DNA from: Lachnospiraceae bacterium
GTDB taxonomy: Bacteria > Bacillota > Clostridia > Lachnospirales > Lachnospiraceae
Length of the DNA stretch: 64,000 nt
Direction: 5' to 3'
Assembly: GCA_016283575.1 (NCBI GenBank)
Contig: JAEEND010000018.1
Location: 1-64,000, forward strand
The notes beneath the pieces were generated by a model. The model was not told where the DNA came from. It searched no databases and saw only the letters and a list, made by a program, of their open reading frames with translations. The first letter of the stretch is position 1, and each line of letters opens with the position of its first letter. This document shows, one piece after another, positions 9,232 to 17,272 of the stretch. A program made the position numbers and the translations under genes.

Positions 9232-10497
9232 TTATCCGAATGTCTTTTCGCTTAAATATTCCAGTATGCATTCACGCATCAGGATAAGCGCATTTACCGT
9301 GGCTGATTCGCGGATCTTAGCTCTGTTACCGGTAAAATTAAATTCTTTAACGGTCATTTTTCCGCAGACATTACATGCAATATATACAAGACCCACAGGA
9401 GTTCCATCCTCTTCGTCGGGACCTGCATAACCGGTTACCGATACTATGACATCGGCTTTGGGGCCTAAATCCGTACCCTTTGCCATTTCTTTTGCAGTCT
9501 GCTCACTTACCGCCGTATATTTGTTTAAAGTTGCCTTCTTAACTCCGGCAAGCTTTCTTTTTGCTTTATTTGAATAGGTCACAAGACCTGATTTAAACAC
9601 GTTGGAAGCGCCGGGAACATTTATGAGTCTTGCGGCTACCATGCCTCCCGTACAGGATTCAACCGTCTGGACTTTAAGAGAACCTGCCTCCAGTAAATCC
9701 ACTACCGCTTTTTCCAGCGTCACATCTGCAAGAGTTGTATAGATATTGTTTCCGAATCTTGTCTTTATTTCTTTTACCACGGGCTTCACTATGCGATGAG
9801 CTTCTTCTTCCGTTTCAGCAGAGCCGGTCACGCGAATATGCACTTCACCGGTCTTTGCATAGGTTGCAATGGTAGGGTTGGTCTGATTATCGATAAGATC
9901 CTTTATTATGGTTTCTGCCTTGCTTTCTCCCACGGAACAAATCTTAACGGTCTGTGAATAAAAAACTCTTCCTGAAAGCTTTTTTAAATAGGGCACCACC
10001 GATTCGTTGAACATGGGAATAAGTTCATTGGGAGGTCCGGGCAAAAGAATCGCCTTTTTCTCGCCACAGGGAATTATTACTCCCGGAGCCGTGCCGTTAT
10101 CATTTTTTAATACGATGGAATCTTCCGGAATCATTGCCTGTTTAAAATTATTTTCGGTGATCTCAACATTTTTCTTTTTAAAATATGTCTCGATCCTTTC
10201 TTTACTCTCTTCATGTAAAGAAAGCTTTTTACCCGCAAGCTCTGCCACCGTTTCTTTGGTAAGATCGTCGTCGGTAGGACCTAATCCGCCCGTGAAAATA
10301 ACAACATCCGAACGGTTTAATGCAAGACCTGCTGCTTCTTTTAAGCGCTCCTTATTATCTCCGACCACCTGCTGATAAAAAACGGAAAGCCCCAGATCAG
10401 CCAGACGCTCCGACAAAAACTGCGCGTTGGTATTAACTATATTTCCAAGTAATATTTCAGTCCCCACTGAAACAATCTCAACAATAACTTCCTTCAT
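9232..10497 (-). CDS. cinA: CinA: competence/damage-inducible protein, NMN deamidase
   Basis: Two-domain CinA of 421 residues: an N-terminal molybdopterin-binding-like domain (GTEILLGNIVNTNAQFL, TGGLGPTDDDLT) and a C-terminal nicotinamide-nucleotide amidohydrolase domain (VESCTGGMVAARL). The C-terminal domain recycles NMN to NaMN. The open frame begins at a GTG (10503), but GGGAG lies 5 nt before the ATG at 10497, which is the better start. It follows pgsA after 12 nt and is probably the last gene of the yicC-to-cinA run. The cinA-recA order is widespread. Confidence 0.95.
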   Translation of the reverse strand: MKEVIVEIVSVGTEILLGNIVNTNAQFLSERLADLGLSVFYQQVVGDNKERLKEAAGLALNRSDVVIFTGGLGPTDDDLTKETVAELAGKKLSLHEESKERIETYFKKKNVEITENNFKQAMIPEDSIVLKNDNGTAPGVIIPCGEKKAILLPGPPNELIPMFNESVVPYLKKLSGRVFYSQTVKICSVGESKAETIIKDLIDNQTNPTIATYAKTGEVHIRVTGSAETEEEAHRIVKPVVKEIKTRFGNNIYTTLADVTLEKAVVDLLEAGSLKVQTVESCTGGMVAARLINVPGASNVFKSGLVTYSNKAKRKLAGVKKATLNKYTAVSEQTAKEMAKGTDLGPKADVIVSVTGYAGPDEEDGTPVGLVYIACNVCGKMTVKEFNFTGNRAKIRESATVNALILMRECILEYLSEKTFG

Positions 10498-10509
10498 ACC
10501 CACTCCCGA

Positions 10510-11067
10510 TCACTTTGTTTCTTTTAACACATTTTTATTCTTTACAAGATAATCAACAAGTGACACAACGGTCAAAACTATCGCAATATAGAAAAGAATA
10601 TCTGCAGGAACGGTTAAGATCGTAAGTTCAGGAACAACCAAAAGAAGAATTATAGCTACCATGGTGGTGGCTGTTTTTACTTTCCCCCACATGCTGGCCG
10701 CAATGACTATTCCGTTATCGGCTGCCACAAGTCTGAAACCGCTTATGATAAATTCTCTTGCCACAATAATAAGAACTGAAACCGTTGCGATAATATTTCC
10801 TCCCGGAAGTCTGTTTAATGATAATAAACAAACAAGAGCCGAAACCACAAGAAGCTTATCTGCCAAAGGGTCCATGAATTTTCCGAAGTTGGTTACAAGA
10901 TTGTTCTTTCTGGCAATGTAACCGTCAAGAAAATCCGTTAAGGAAGCTATTATAAAAACAGCTGCCGCATAATAATTATTGAATGCGATAAAATCCGCAT
11001 ATAAAAAGAATACAAAAAATGGAATGAGTACTACTCGTAAAACAGTTAATCTATTCGGTAAATTCAT
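10510..11067 (-). CDS. pgsA: CDP-diacylglycerol-glycerol-3-phosphate 3-phosphatidyltransferase
   Basis: PgsA makes phosphatidylglycerol phosphate at the membrane, the committed step to phosphatidylglycerol and cardiolipin. The 185-residue protein has several membrane helices and the CDP-alcohol phosphotransferase signature DG-x2-AR-x8-G-x3-D-x3-D (DGYIARKNNLVTNFGKFMDP). The frame is open from 11091, but GAGAGGAAATTT directly before the ATG at 11067 fixes the start; this overlaps rimO by 17 nt, pointing to coupled translation. Confidence 0.94.
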   Translation of the reverse strand: MNLPNRLTVLRVVLIPFFVFFLYADFIAFNNYYAAAVFIIASLTDFLDGYIARKNNLVTNFGKFMDPLADKLLVVSALVCLLSLNRLPGGNIIATVSVLIIVAREFIISGFRLVAADNGIVIAASMWGKVKTATTMVAIILLLVVPELTILTVPADILFYIAIVLTVVSLVDYLVKNKNVLKETK

Positions 11068-12388
11068 AAATTTCCTCTCCCAGCAAATCATATTTATCGG
11101 CGCCGGTTACTTTAACATCCACCACATCTCCGGACATTAAATCTCTTCCGCTTTCAAAGAATATAAAGCCATCCACATTGGGGGCGTCCTTATAGGTCCT
11201 TCCCACATACACATTGTCTTCGGGGAGCTTTCCTTCAACAAGACAGGTAAAAGTCTTTCCGACTTCAGATTCCGCCTTTTTAAAAGCAATTTCCTGCTGA
11301 GCTTTCATGATGGCATTACGTCTTAAATTCTTGATGAATTTAGGGACCTGACCGGAAAGAGCGGCTGCGCCCGTGCCCTCTTCTCTTGAATAAGTGAAGA
11401 CTCCGAGACGGTCAAATTGCATTTCTTTCACAAAAGAAAGGGTCTTTTTAAAATCTTTGCGGGATTCTCCGGGAAAGCCTGATATAAGAGTGGTCCTTAA
11501 ACAGATATCCGGTATCTCACGTCGTAAGTCAGAGATCCTTTCTCTTAATTCTTTTTCATTGGTACGCCTGCCCATGCGTTTAAGAACGTTATCCGAAGCG
11601 CTCTGAATGGGCATATCAAGATAATGAAGTACTTTTTTATTATTCTTTATTTCAGCTATGAGCTCAGGATAGATCTCTTCAGGATAACAATAAAGAATCC
11701 TGATACCCTTAATCTCTTCTATCATGGAAAGCTCATGTAAAAGCTTGTGAAGACTCTTTTCCCGGTAAAGATCCTTTCCGTAAAGGGTGGTTTCCTGAGC
11801 TACCAGGATAAGTTCTTTTACGCCAAAATCCGCTAAATCTCTTGCCTCTTTCAAAAGAACATCCATGGGAACACTTCTGTACTTTCCTCTCATAAAAGGA
11901 ATTGCACAGTACGTACAGCGCTTGTCGCAGCCTTCCGCGATCTTAAGATATGCATAGTGGCCACCCGTTGTTACAAGGCGCCTTAGTCCGTATACGATGC
12001 TTCCGTCAAGGGGCTTCTTTATTTCATTCTTTTTGCCATTTACGGCATCTTCGCAGGCCTTAACTATTTCATCAATGGCCATGGTGCCGAGAATTGCATC
12101 CACCTCGGGAAGACTTGTCTTTATTTCTTCAGTATATCTTTCAGCAAGGCAGCCTGTTACCACAATGGCTTTTAGCTTACCTTCTTTTTTAAGGTTTCCG
12201 TACTGAATGATGGTATCGATGCTTTCTTTTTTGGCGTCACCGATAAAACCGCAGGTATTTATCACAACGCAGTCGGCTTCATCTTCGGAATCGGTGATGG
12301 TATGTCCCGCTTCGCTTAATTCGCCCAGCATCATTTCCGAATCCACAAGGTTTTTATCGCAGCCAAGGGATACAAAAAATATCTTCAT
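11051..12388 (-). CDS. rimO: Ribosomal protein S12 methylthiotransferase RimO
   Basis: A radical-SAM methylthiotransferase that modifies an aspartate of ribosomal protein S12. An N-terminal UPF0004 domain (MKIFFVSLGCDKNLVDSE) with cluster cysteines is followed by the radical-SAM CxxxCxxC motif (CDKRCTYC) and a C-terminal TRAM domain. Two starts are possible: a GTG at 12397 only 3 nt after GGAG, and the ATG at 12388 12 nt after it. The ATG matches the usual family N-terminus, giving 445 residues. A strong stem-loop separates it from rpoZ. Confidence 0.94.
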   Translation of the reverse strand: MKIFFVSLGCDKNLVDSEMMLGELSEAGHTITDSEDEADCVVINTCGFIGDAKKESIDTIIQYGNLKKEGKLKAIVVTGCLAERYTEEIKTSLPEVDAILGTMAIDEIVKACEDAVNGKKNEIKKPLDGSIVYGLRRLVTTGGHYAYLKIAEGCDKRCTYCAIPFMRGKYRSVPMDVLLKEARDLADFGVKELILVAQETTLYGKDLYREKSLHKLLHELSMIEEIKGIRILYCYPEEIYPELIAEIKNNKKVLHYLDMPIQSASDNVLKRMGRRTNEKELRERISDLRREIPDICLRTTLISGFPGESRKDFKKTLSFVKEMQFDRLGVFTYSREEGTGAAALSGQVPKFIKNLRRNAIMKAQQEIAFKKAESEVGKTFTCLVEGKLPEDNVYVGRTYKDAPNVDGFIFFESGRDLMSGDVVDVKVTGADKYDLLGEEIYEFTE

Positions 12389-12411
12389 GAATGGCACTGT
12401 CTCCTTAAACC

Positions 12412-12452
12412 TTAAACGAGGGAAACACCCTTAGGTATTTCCCTCGGTTTAA
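12412..12452 (-). other. Intercistronic stem-loop between rpoZ and rimO
   Basis: Minus strand: TTAAACCGAGGGAAA pairs with TTTCCCTCGTTTAA, with one bulged base and a 12-nt loop. No T run follows; instead the rimO ribosome binding site AAGGAG begins about 9 nt on. It may be an attenuator, a processing site or an mRNA-stabilising structure rather than a full terminator. Confidence 0.6.
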
Positions 12453-12457
12453 AAATA

Positions 12458-12697
12458 TTAATCTTCTTCGTCACTGATGATCTTGATACCGCCCTGATTT
12501 AATTCTTCAACGGCAATGCTCAAGGGTTTCTTTTTCTTATCAACGTCGATGTAGGGTTCGTCACCTGCAATGATCTGACGTGCTCTGCGGCTTGTAGCCA
12601 TTACGATGGAATAACGGCTGTTTACTACCTTGGCTTCGCCGGGTTCACAGTCGCTGTTTACTACTTTCATTAAATCTGAATATGAAGGGTGTAACAT
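12458..12697 (-). CDS. rpoZ: RNA polymerase omega subunit
   Basis: A 79-residue omega subunit, which helps assemble and stabilise RNA polymerase. The family core is visible (LMKVVNS...SRYSIVMATSRRARQI). The C-terminal third is acidic and variable, as usual. It follows gmk after 12 nt, the standard Bacillota arrangement. Confidence 0.93.
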   Translation of the reverse strand: MLHPSYSDLMKVVNSDCEPGEAKVVNSRYSIVMATSRRARQIIAGDEPYIDVDKKKKPLSIAVEELNQGGIKIISDEED

Positions 12698-12709
12698 ATC
12701 TTTTCTCCT

Positions 12710-13324
12710 TTAAACTGACTTTAATTCGTCTTCTATTAATTTAACTGTCTGATTAGTGTTTACGTTCTTATGCTTTTCGGCAGTGACGATGGAGTTGAGG
12801 GTCTTGGCCGCTTCGTCCAAATCGTCATTAACAACAATATACTCGTACTCTTTGATAAATTCAAATTCTTCTTTTGCCCTGTGAATTCTCTTTTCGATGA
12901 CTTCATCAGATTCCGTGCCGCGTCCCTTTAGGCGAGCCCTAAGCTCTGCAATGCTGGGGGGCACCACGAAAACCATTACAGTTTCGGGGAATTTCTTCTT
13001 TATCTGCAACGCACCCTGAACCTCGATATCGAGAATCACGCTCATTCCGGCATTTAAGCAGGAATCTACATATTCCCTGGGGGTTCCGTAGTAATTGTCG
13101 CAATAAGAAGCATACTCGTAAAAGCCGCCTTTTTCAATATTATCTTCAAATTCTTTCTTTGTTACAAAGAAATAATCCTTGCCATCCTCTTCCCCAGGTC
13201 TGGGAGCTCTGGTGGTCATGGAAACGGAAAAAGCATAATCATCATACTCTTTTAAAAGTTTTTTAAGCAATGTGCCTTTTCCTGCGCCGGAAAAACCGGA
13301 CATAATCAGTAAAATACCTTTCAT
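12710..13324 (-). CDS. gmk: Guanylate kinase
   Basis: Gmk converts GMP to GDP with ATP. The 204-residue protein has the P-loop GFSGAGKGT (about residues 9-17), the nucleotide-binding TTRAPRPGEEDGKDYFF segment and the lid region (RLKGRGTESDEVIEKR). AAGAGG precedes the ATG. It lies between yicC and rpoZ. Many related genomes have a remA/DUF370 gene between yicC and gmk; the 51-bp gap here leaves no room for one. Confidence 0.96.
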   Translation of the reverse strand: MKGILLIMSGFSGAGKGTLLKKLLKEYDDYAFSVSMTTRAPRPGEEDGKDYFFVTKKEFEDNIEKGGFYEYASYCDNYYGTPREYVDSCLNAGMSVILDIEVQGALQIKKKFPETVMVFVVPPSIAELRARLKGRGTESDEVIEKRIHRAKEEFEFIKEYEYIVVNDDLDEAAKTLNSIVTAEKHKNVNTNQTVKLIEDELKSV

Positions 13325-13375
13325 AAAACCTCTTAACTGAATCTAACGCTTACCCGATAAAAAGAACATGCCCCG

Positions 13376-14254
13376 TTACTCAATGTTCTGAATCTGTTCA
13401 CGTACCTTCTCAATTTCAGTCTTAAGTTCAATGGCATGATTGCTGGTATTTAAATCATTAGCCTTTGAAAGAATGGTGTTGGCTTCACGGTTCATTTCCT
13501 GAGCGATAAAATCAAGCTTTCTGCCGATGCTGCCGCCTTCAATAAGGGTATTCTTGGTGGCTTCGATGTGAGAAGTAAGTCTCACGATCTCTTCATCCAC
13601 ACAAACCTTGTCGGCAAAAATGGTAACTTCCGTCAAAAGTCTTCCTTCATCAACCTTGGTATCCTGTAAAAGCTCTTTGATCTTTTCTTCAAGACCCTTC
13701 TTGTATTCTGCAATGATCTGAGGTGCGCGGTCCTTAATATACTGCACATGAGAAAGCATTCCGTCAAGCTTTCCGATAAGGTCATTCTTAAGATTTTCGC
13801 CTTCCTTGATCCTTGCTTCCACAAACTTTTCTGCGGCATTGTTTATGCATTTCTGCAATCCTGCCCAAATCTCTTCTTCATCAACATCCGCTTCTTCCAT
13901 AGTGAAGACTTCGGGATATCTTGAAAGAGTGGAAACGCGCACGTCGCAGTCAAGCTCGAATTCTTCAGCCATATCTTTTAAGTATTTAAGATATTCTGCG
14001 GCAATGTCCTTATTATATTTGATATTTGCGGTATTTTCCGTGTAGTCTTCATAAGTAATGAAAACATCCACCTTACCACGCTGAATGTGGTTCTTAAGCT
14101 CGTTACGAATCTGAGCTTCAAAGAAGTTTAATTTTTTCGGCATCTTGATAGCCATATCAAGATAACGATGATTTACCGATTTGATCTCCACGGTAAATTT
14201 ACGGTTTTCGTCGGCATACTCTGCTCTACCAAAGCCGGTCATACTCTTTATCAT
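13376..14254 (-). CDS. yicC: YicC family endoribonuclease / stress-induced protein
   Basis: A 292-residue member of the YicC family, whose studied members are endoribonucleases. It has the invariant N-terminus MIKSMTGFGRAEY and the C-terminal DUF1732 block (SHIEATKNTLIEGGSIGRKL...QEMNREANTI), followed by a helical tail. First gene of the yicC-gmk-rpoZ run, directly downstream of a strong promoter whose transcript would start with a hairpin. Confidence 0.92.
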   Translation of the reverse strand: MIKSMTGFGRAEYADENRKFTVEIKSVNHRYLDMAIKMPKKLNFFEAQIRNELKNHIQRGKVDVFITYEDYTENTANIKYNKDIAAEYLKYLKDMAEEFELDCDVRVSTLSRYPEVFTMEEADVDEEEIWAGLQKCINNAAEKFVEARIKEGENLKNDLIGKLDGMLSHVQYIKDRAPQIIAEYKKGLEEKIKELLQDTKVDEGRLLTEVTIFADKVCVDEEIVRLTSHIEATKNTLIEGGSIGRKLDFIAQEMNREANTILSKANDLNTSNHAIELKTEIEKVREQIQNIE

Positions 14255-14280
14255 GAGCCATACCTCTTATACATTAGTGT

Positions 14281-14311
14281 GGTATGCAATTTCTCTAACC
14301 TGTTGCATACC
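14281..14311 (-). promoter_or_regulatory. Perfect 9-bp inverted repeat at the predicted 5' end of the yicC mRNA
   Basis: GGTATGCAA (14281-14289), 13-nt spacer, TTGCATACC (14303-14311). It begins at about +1 of the promoter at 14319-14347, so it can be read as a 5'-terminal RNA hairpin or as a repressor operator at the start site. Confidence 0.6.
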
Positions 14312-14318
14312 CTGATTA

Positions 14319-14347
14319 ATTATAAAAAAAATAATGTTTATAGTCAA
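14319..14347 (-). promoter_or_regulatory. Promoter of the yicC-gmk-rpoZ operon
   Basis: Minus strand: TTGACT (14342-14347), 17 nt, perfect TATAAT (14319-14324). The spacer includes a run of T. Predicted start near 14312. Confidence 0.88.
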
Positions 14348-14400
14348 TATTCCCCTGATTATGTTAAAATATTCTGAGTTTATTTAAAAAGAGGTTTGAT

Positions 14401-16170
14401 ATGGCATTCGACGGATTTACAGTTGCCGCTCTCACAAAAGAATTAAGCGACGCTTTTCAGAATACAAGAATAAACAAAATTGCCCAGCCGGAAAAAGAAG
14501 AGCTTCTTCTTACCATAAAGGGAAATTCTGCCACTCTGCGCCTTCTCATATCCGCCGATGCATCCCTCCCCTTGATGTATTTAACGGAAGAAAACAAACA
14601 GTCCCCTTTAAATGCTCCCAATTTCTGCATGCTGCTTCGGAAATACTTAACCAATGCAAAGATCATTTCCGTAACCCAGCCGGGGCTTGAACGAGTTGTC
14701 AAATTTACTCTGGAGCATCTTGATGAAATGGGTGATCTATGCAGAAAGCACCTGTATGTGGAGCTTATGGGCAAGCACTCAAACATCATCTTCACCGACC
14801 ATAAGGACATGATCATTGATGCAATAAAGCATGTATCCCATAACATGAGTTCAGTACGTGAGGTTCTGCCGGGAAGAGAATACTTTATTCCCAAAACACA
14901 GGATAAAACAGATCCCGTTCTTGAAAAAGAAAATCTTACTTTTGACAGTTTTAAAGAAATAATACTAAGCTCTCACACCGAGGTTTTCAAAGCAATATAT
15001 GGAAGTTTCACGGGTTTTTCTCCCGTAATGGCTTCGGAAATATGCTGCCGCGCCGGTGTCGATCCCGAAACATCCGTAAGTATTTTTGTGGATGCGGATT
15101 CGGACAGAGCAAAAGATTTAAAAAAGCTCTTTAAAGAATTCTATTCGGTTCTTGATGATGTAACGGAAGGTTCTTTTGCCCCGGAGGTAATATATGAAAA
15201 AAACGTGCCTCTTGAATATGCAGCCCTCCCGCTTACCATGTATAAAGATCTTGACGTAAGAAGATATGATTCCATATCAAAGCTTATTTCAGGCTTTTAC
15301 AAAGAAAAATCCCAGGTCGTGTTAATGCGGCAGAAAACCGCTGATTTACGGAAAATAGTTCAGACCGCCCTTGAAAGAAATGTAAAAAAACTCGATCTGC
15401 AAAAGAAACAGCTTATAGATACGGAGAAAAAGGATAAGTACCGTATCTATGGTGAACTTATAAATACCTATGGCTACTCTGTTCCGGAAGGCAGTAAAAG
15501 CTTTGAAGCGATAAATTATTACACAAATGCCCCTGTGACCATACCATTAGACCCTGATATTTCCGTCATGGAAAACGGGAAAAAATATTTTGAAAAATAC
15601 GGAAAGCTTAAGCGAACAGCCGAGAACCTGACTTCCATCATTGAAGAGGTCTCAAAAGAGGTCACTCATCTTGAGTCAGTTCTTACTTCCCTTGATATAG
15701 CAGTATGCGAAGGGGATTTAAAAGAAATAAAGGAAGAACTTAAAGAATCAGGCTATATAAAGAGCCACGGTCATGAGAAAAAGGAAAAGATCACATCAAA
15801 GCCTTTTCATTACCTAAGCTCCGATGGTTTTGATATTTTTGTGGGACGCAACAATTTCCAGAACGATAAGCTTACTTTTGAATATGCAAACGGCGGCGAC
15901 TGGTGGTTCCATGCCAAAAAAATGCCCGGATCCCATGTGATAATCAGATCGGATAATAAAGAGGTTCCTGATACCACCTTTGAGGAAGCGGCCCGCCTAG
16001 CTGCCTACTATTCCGCCGGGCGTAAAAATGAAAAGGTTGAAATTGATTATACGCTTAAAAAGAATGTAAAGAAGCCCTCCGGCGGAAAGCCCGGATTTGT
16101 GGTTTACTATACCAACTATTCCATGATGATCGATACAGATATAAGTAATATAAAGGTGGCAAAAGAATGA
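14401..16170 (+). CDS. rqcH: RqcH (NFACT family) ribosome quality control factor
   Basis: RqcH binds stalled 50S-nascent chain complexes and directs addition of C-terminal alanine tails that mark proteins for degradation. The 589-residue protein has the NFACT-N domain (MAFDGFTVAALTKEL...), a central coiled coil (about residues 310-450) and the NFACT-R domain with the signature DWWFHAKKMPGSHVI near the C-terminus. Older databases call it a fibronectin-binding protein. AAGAGG lies 6 nt before the ATG. The downstream gene overlaps it by 4 nt. Confidence 0.95.
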   Translation: MAFDGFTVAALTKELSDAFQNTRINKIAQPEKEELLLTIKGNSATLRLLISADASLPLMYLTEENKQSPLNAPNFCMLLRKYLTNAKIISVTQPGLERVVKFTLEHLDEMGDLCRKHLYVELMGKHSNIIFTDHKDMIIDAIKHVSHNMSSVREVLPGREYFIPKTQDKTDPVLEKENLTFDSFKEIILSSHTEVFKAIYGSFTGFSPVMASEICCRAGVDPETSVSIFVDADSDRAKDLKKLFKEFYSVLDDVTEGSFAPEVIYEKNVPLEYAALPLTMYKDLDVRRYDSISKLISGFYKEKSQVVLMRQKTADLRKIVQTALERNVKKLDLQKKQLIDTEKKDKYRIYGELINTYGYSVPEGSKSFEAINYYTNAPVTIPLDPDISVMENGKKYFEKYGKLKRTAENLTSIIEEVSKEVTHLESVLTSLDIAVCEGDLKEIKEELKESGYIKSHGHEKKEKITSKPFHYLSSDGFDIFVGRNNFQNDKLTFEYANGGDWWFHAKKMPGSHVIIRSDNKEVPDTTFEEAARLAAYYSAGRKNEKVEIDYTLKKNVKKPSGGKPGFVVYYTNYSMMIDTDISNIKVAKE

Positions 16171-17207
16171 AGGTAAAATGTGAATACTGCTCTTCCATGA
16201 TCGATGACAATCAATCTGTCTGCCCCAATTGCGGAGCCGCAAATCAAAACTTTCGAAGAACAGTCAACGGAACACCAAAAACAATTGAAGAACTGAAGCT
16301 CTGGTACAAGCAGAGAAATCTCCCTCCGGAGGATGTAACCAGATTCTTTATCGGTAAAGATTATAAAGGTGCAAGAGCCTTCGGTATTTACCGGGATGGC
16401 GATAAGGTTATCGTTTATAAAAATAAGGCTGACGGAACACGTGCCATCAGATATGAAGGCACCGACGAAGCTTATGGTGTTAACGAAATATATTTAAAGC
16501 TTAAATCCGAGATCCTGAATCAGAAATCGCGAAATGTCGGAAATAACAGGAAAGGCACAGCGGGCGGATTCGCAAAGAGTGCCATTTTAGGTGCTTCCAT
16601 CTCCTTCTTCGGATACATATTGGTATTTATCCTGCTTGCCGGAGCGGTGTTTTTCAAAGGCTTTGCAAGCTCTATGTCGAAGGTTGTGATGGCTTCTATT
16701 GTCTTAGGTCTTGTAGCGGCCCTTGTCACATATATATTAAGTTATCATACGAATGTGATGCAGAATATTCGTAAAAAGATAAAGGCAGGATGGCTTATTT
16801 TCGTAGCCATGGCAGTGATATTTGCATTCTTAATATCAATTCCCTTAAAGGCCTACATGGTGCCCAAGTACTTTATGTACGATAACCACACCTACGTACG
16901 ATATGAGAATGACTGGTATTCATACGATAATGATGTCGATGATTATTCGAGAGTATACTTTGAAGATGAGCTTCCCGTTGAAATAATCACTAATCCATCG
17001 GATTATGAATACTTCATGGGTGCCGGAGCCGACTGGGATAACAGTATTACGGCATTTGAAGACAGTGACTATTATGAAGATTTCCTGCAGTCATCCGGCA
17101 GCGGTAGCGGCAGTGGCAGCGACTACAGCAATTACGACAATGACTACGACTGGGACTCGGGTTCCGATTGGGATTCAGGCGGATCCGACTGGGATTCCGA
17201 CTGGTAA
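16167..17207 (+). CDS. Zinc-ribbon membrane protein with Asp/Trp/Ser-rich tail
   Basis: A 346-residue protein of unknown function. Residues 5-22 form a zinc ribbon (CEYC...CPNC). A hydrophilic region to about 130 follows, then three hydrophobic segments (about 135-160, 172-192, 206-226). The C-terminal 35 residues are low-complexity: Gly-Ser repeats, then a reiterated DWDSG-type unit ending in a terminal tryptophan. Its ATG overlaps the rqcH stop (ATGA), so the two are cotranslated. Topology suggests a cytoplasmic zinc ribbon and an exposed acidic tail; both are inference. Confidence 0.7.
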   Translation: MKVKCEYCSSMIDDNQSVCPNCGAANQNFRRTVNGTPKTIEELKLWYKQRNLPPEDVTRFFIGKDYKGARAFGIYRDGDKVIVYKNKADGTRAIRYEGTDEAYGVNEIYLKLKSEILNQKSRNVGNNRKGTAGGFAKSAILGASISFFGYILVFILLAGAVFFKGFASSMSKVVMASIVLGLVAALVTYILSYHTNVMQNIRKKIKAGWLIFVAMAVIFAFLISIPLKAYMVPKYFMYDNHTYVRYENDWYSYDNDVDDYSRVYFEDELPVEIITNPSDYEYFMGAGADWDNSITAFEDSDYYEDFLQSSGSGSGSGSDYSNYDNDYDWDSGSDWDSGGSDWDSDW

Positions 17208-17220
17208 TTATATAAAAATA

Positions 17221-17262
17221 AAAATAAGGACAGCGTACAAATAGTACCTGTCCTTATTTTTT
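17221..17262. terminator. Bidirectional terminator between convergent genes
   Basis: AAAATAAGGACAG (17221-17233) and CTGTCCTTATTTT (17248-17260), with T or A runs on both sides. It serves the rqcH operon and probably the convergent lipoprotein gene. Confidence 0.88.
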
Positions 17263-17272
17263 ATTCTTATTA

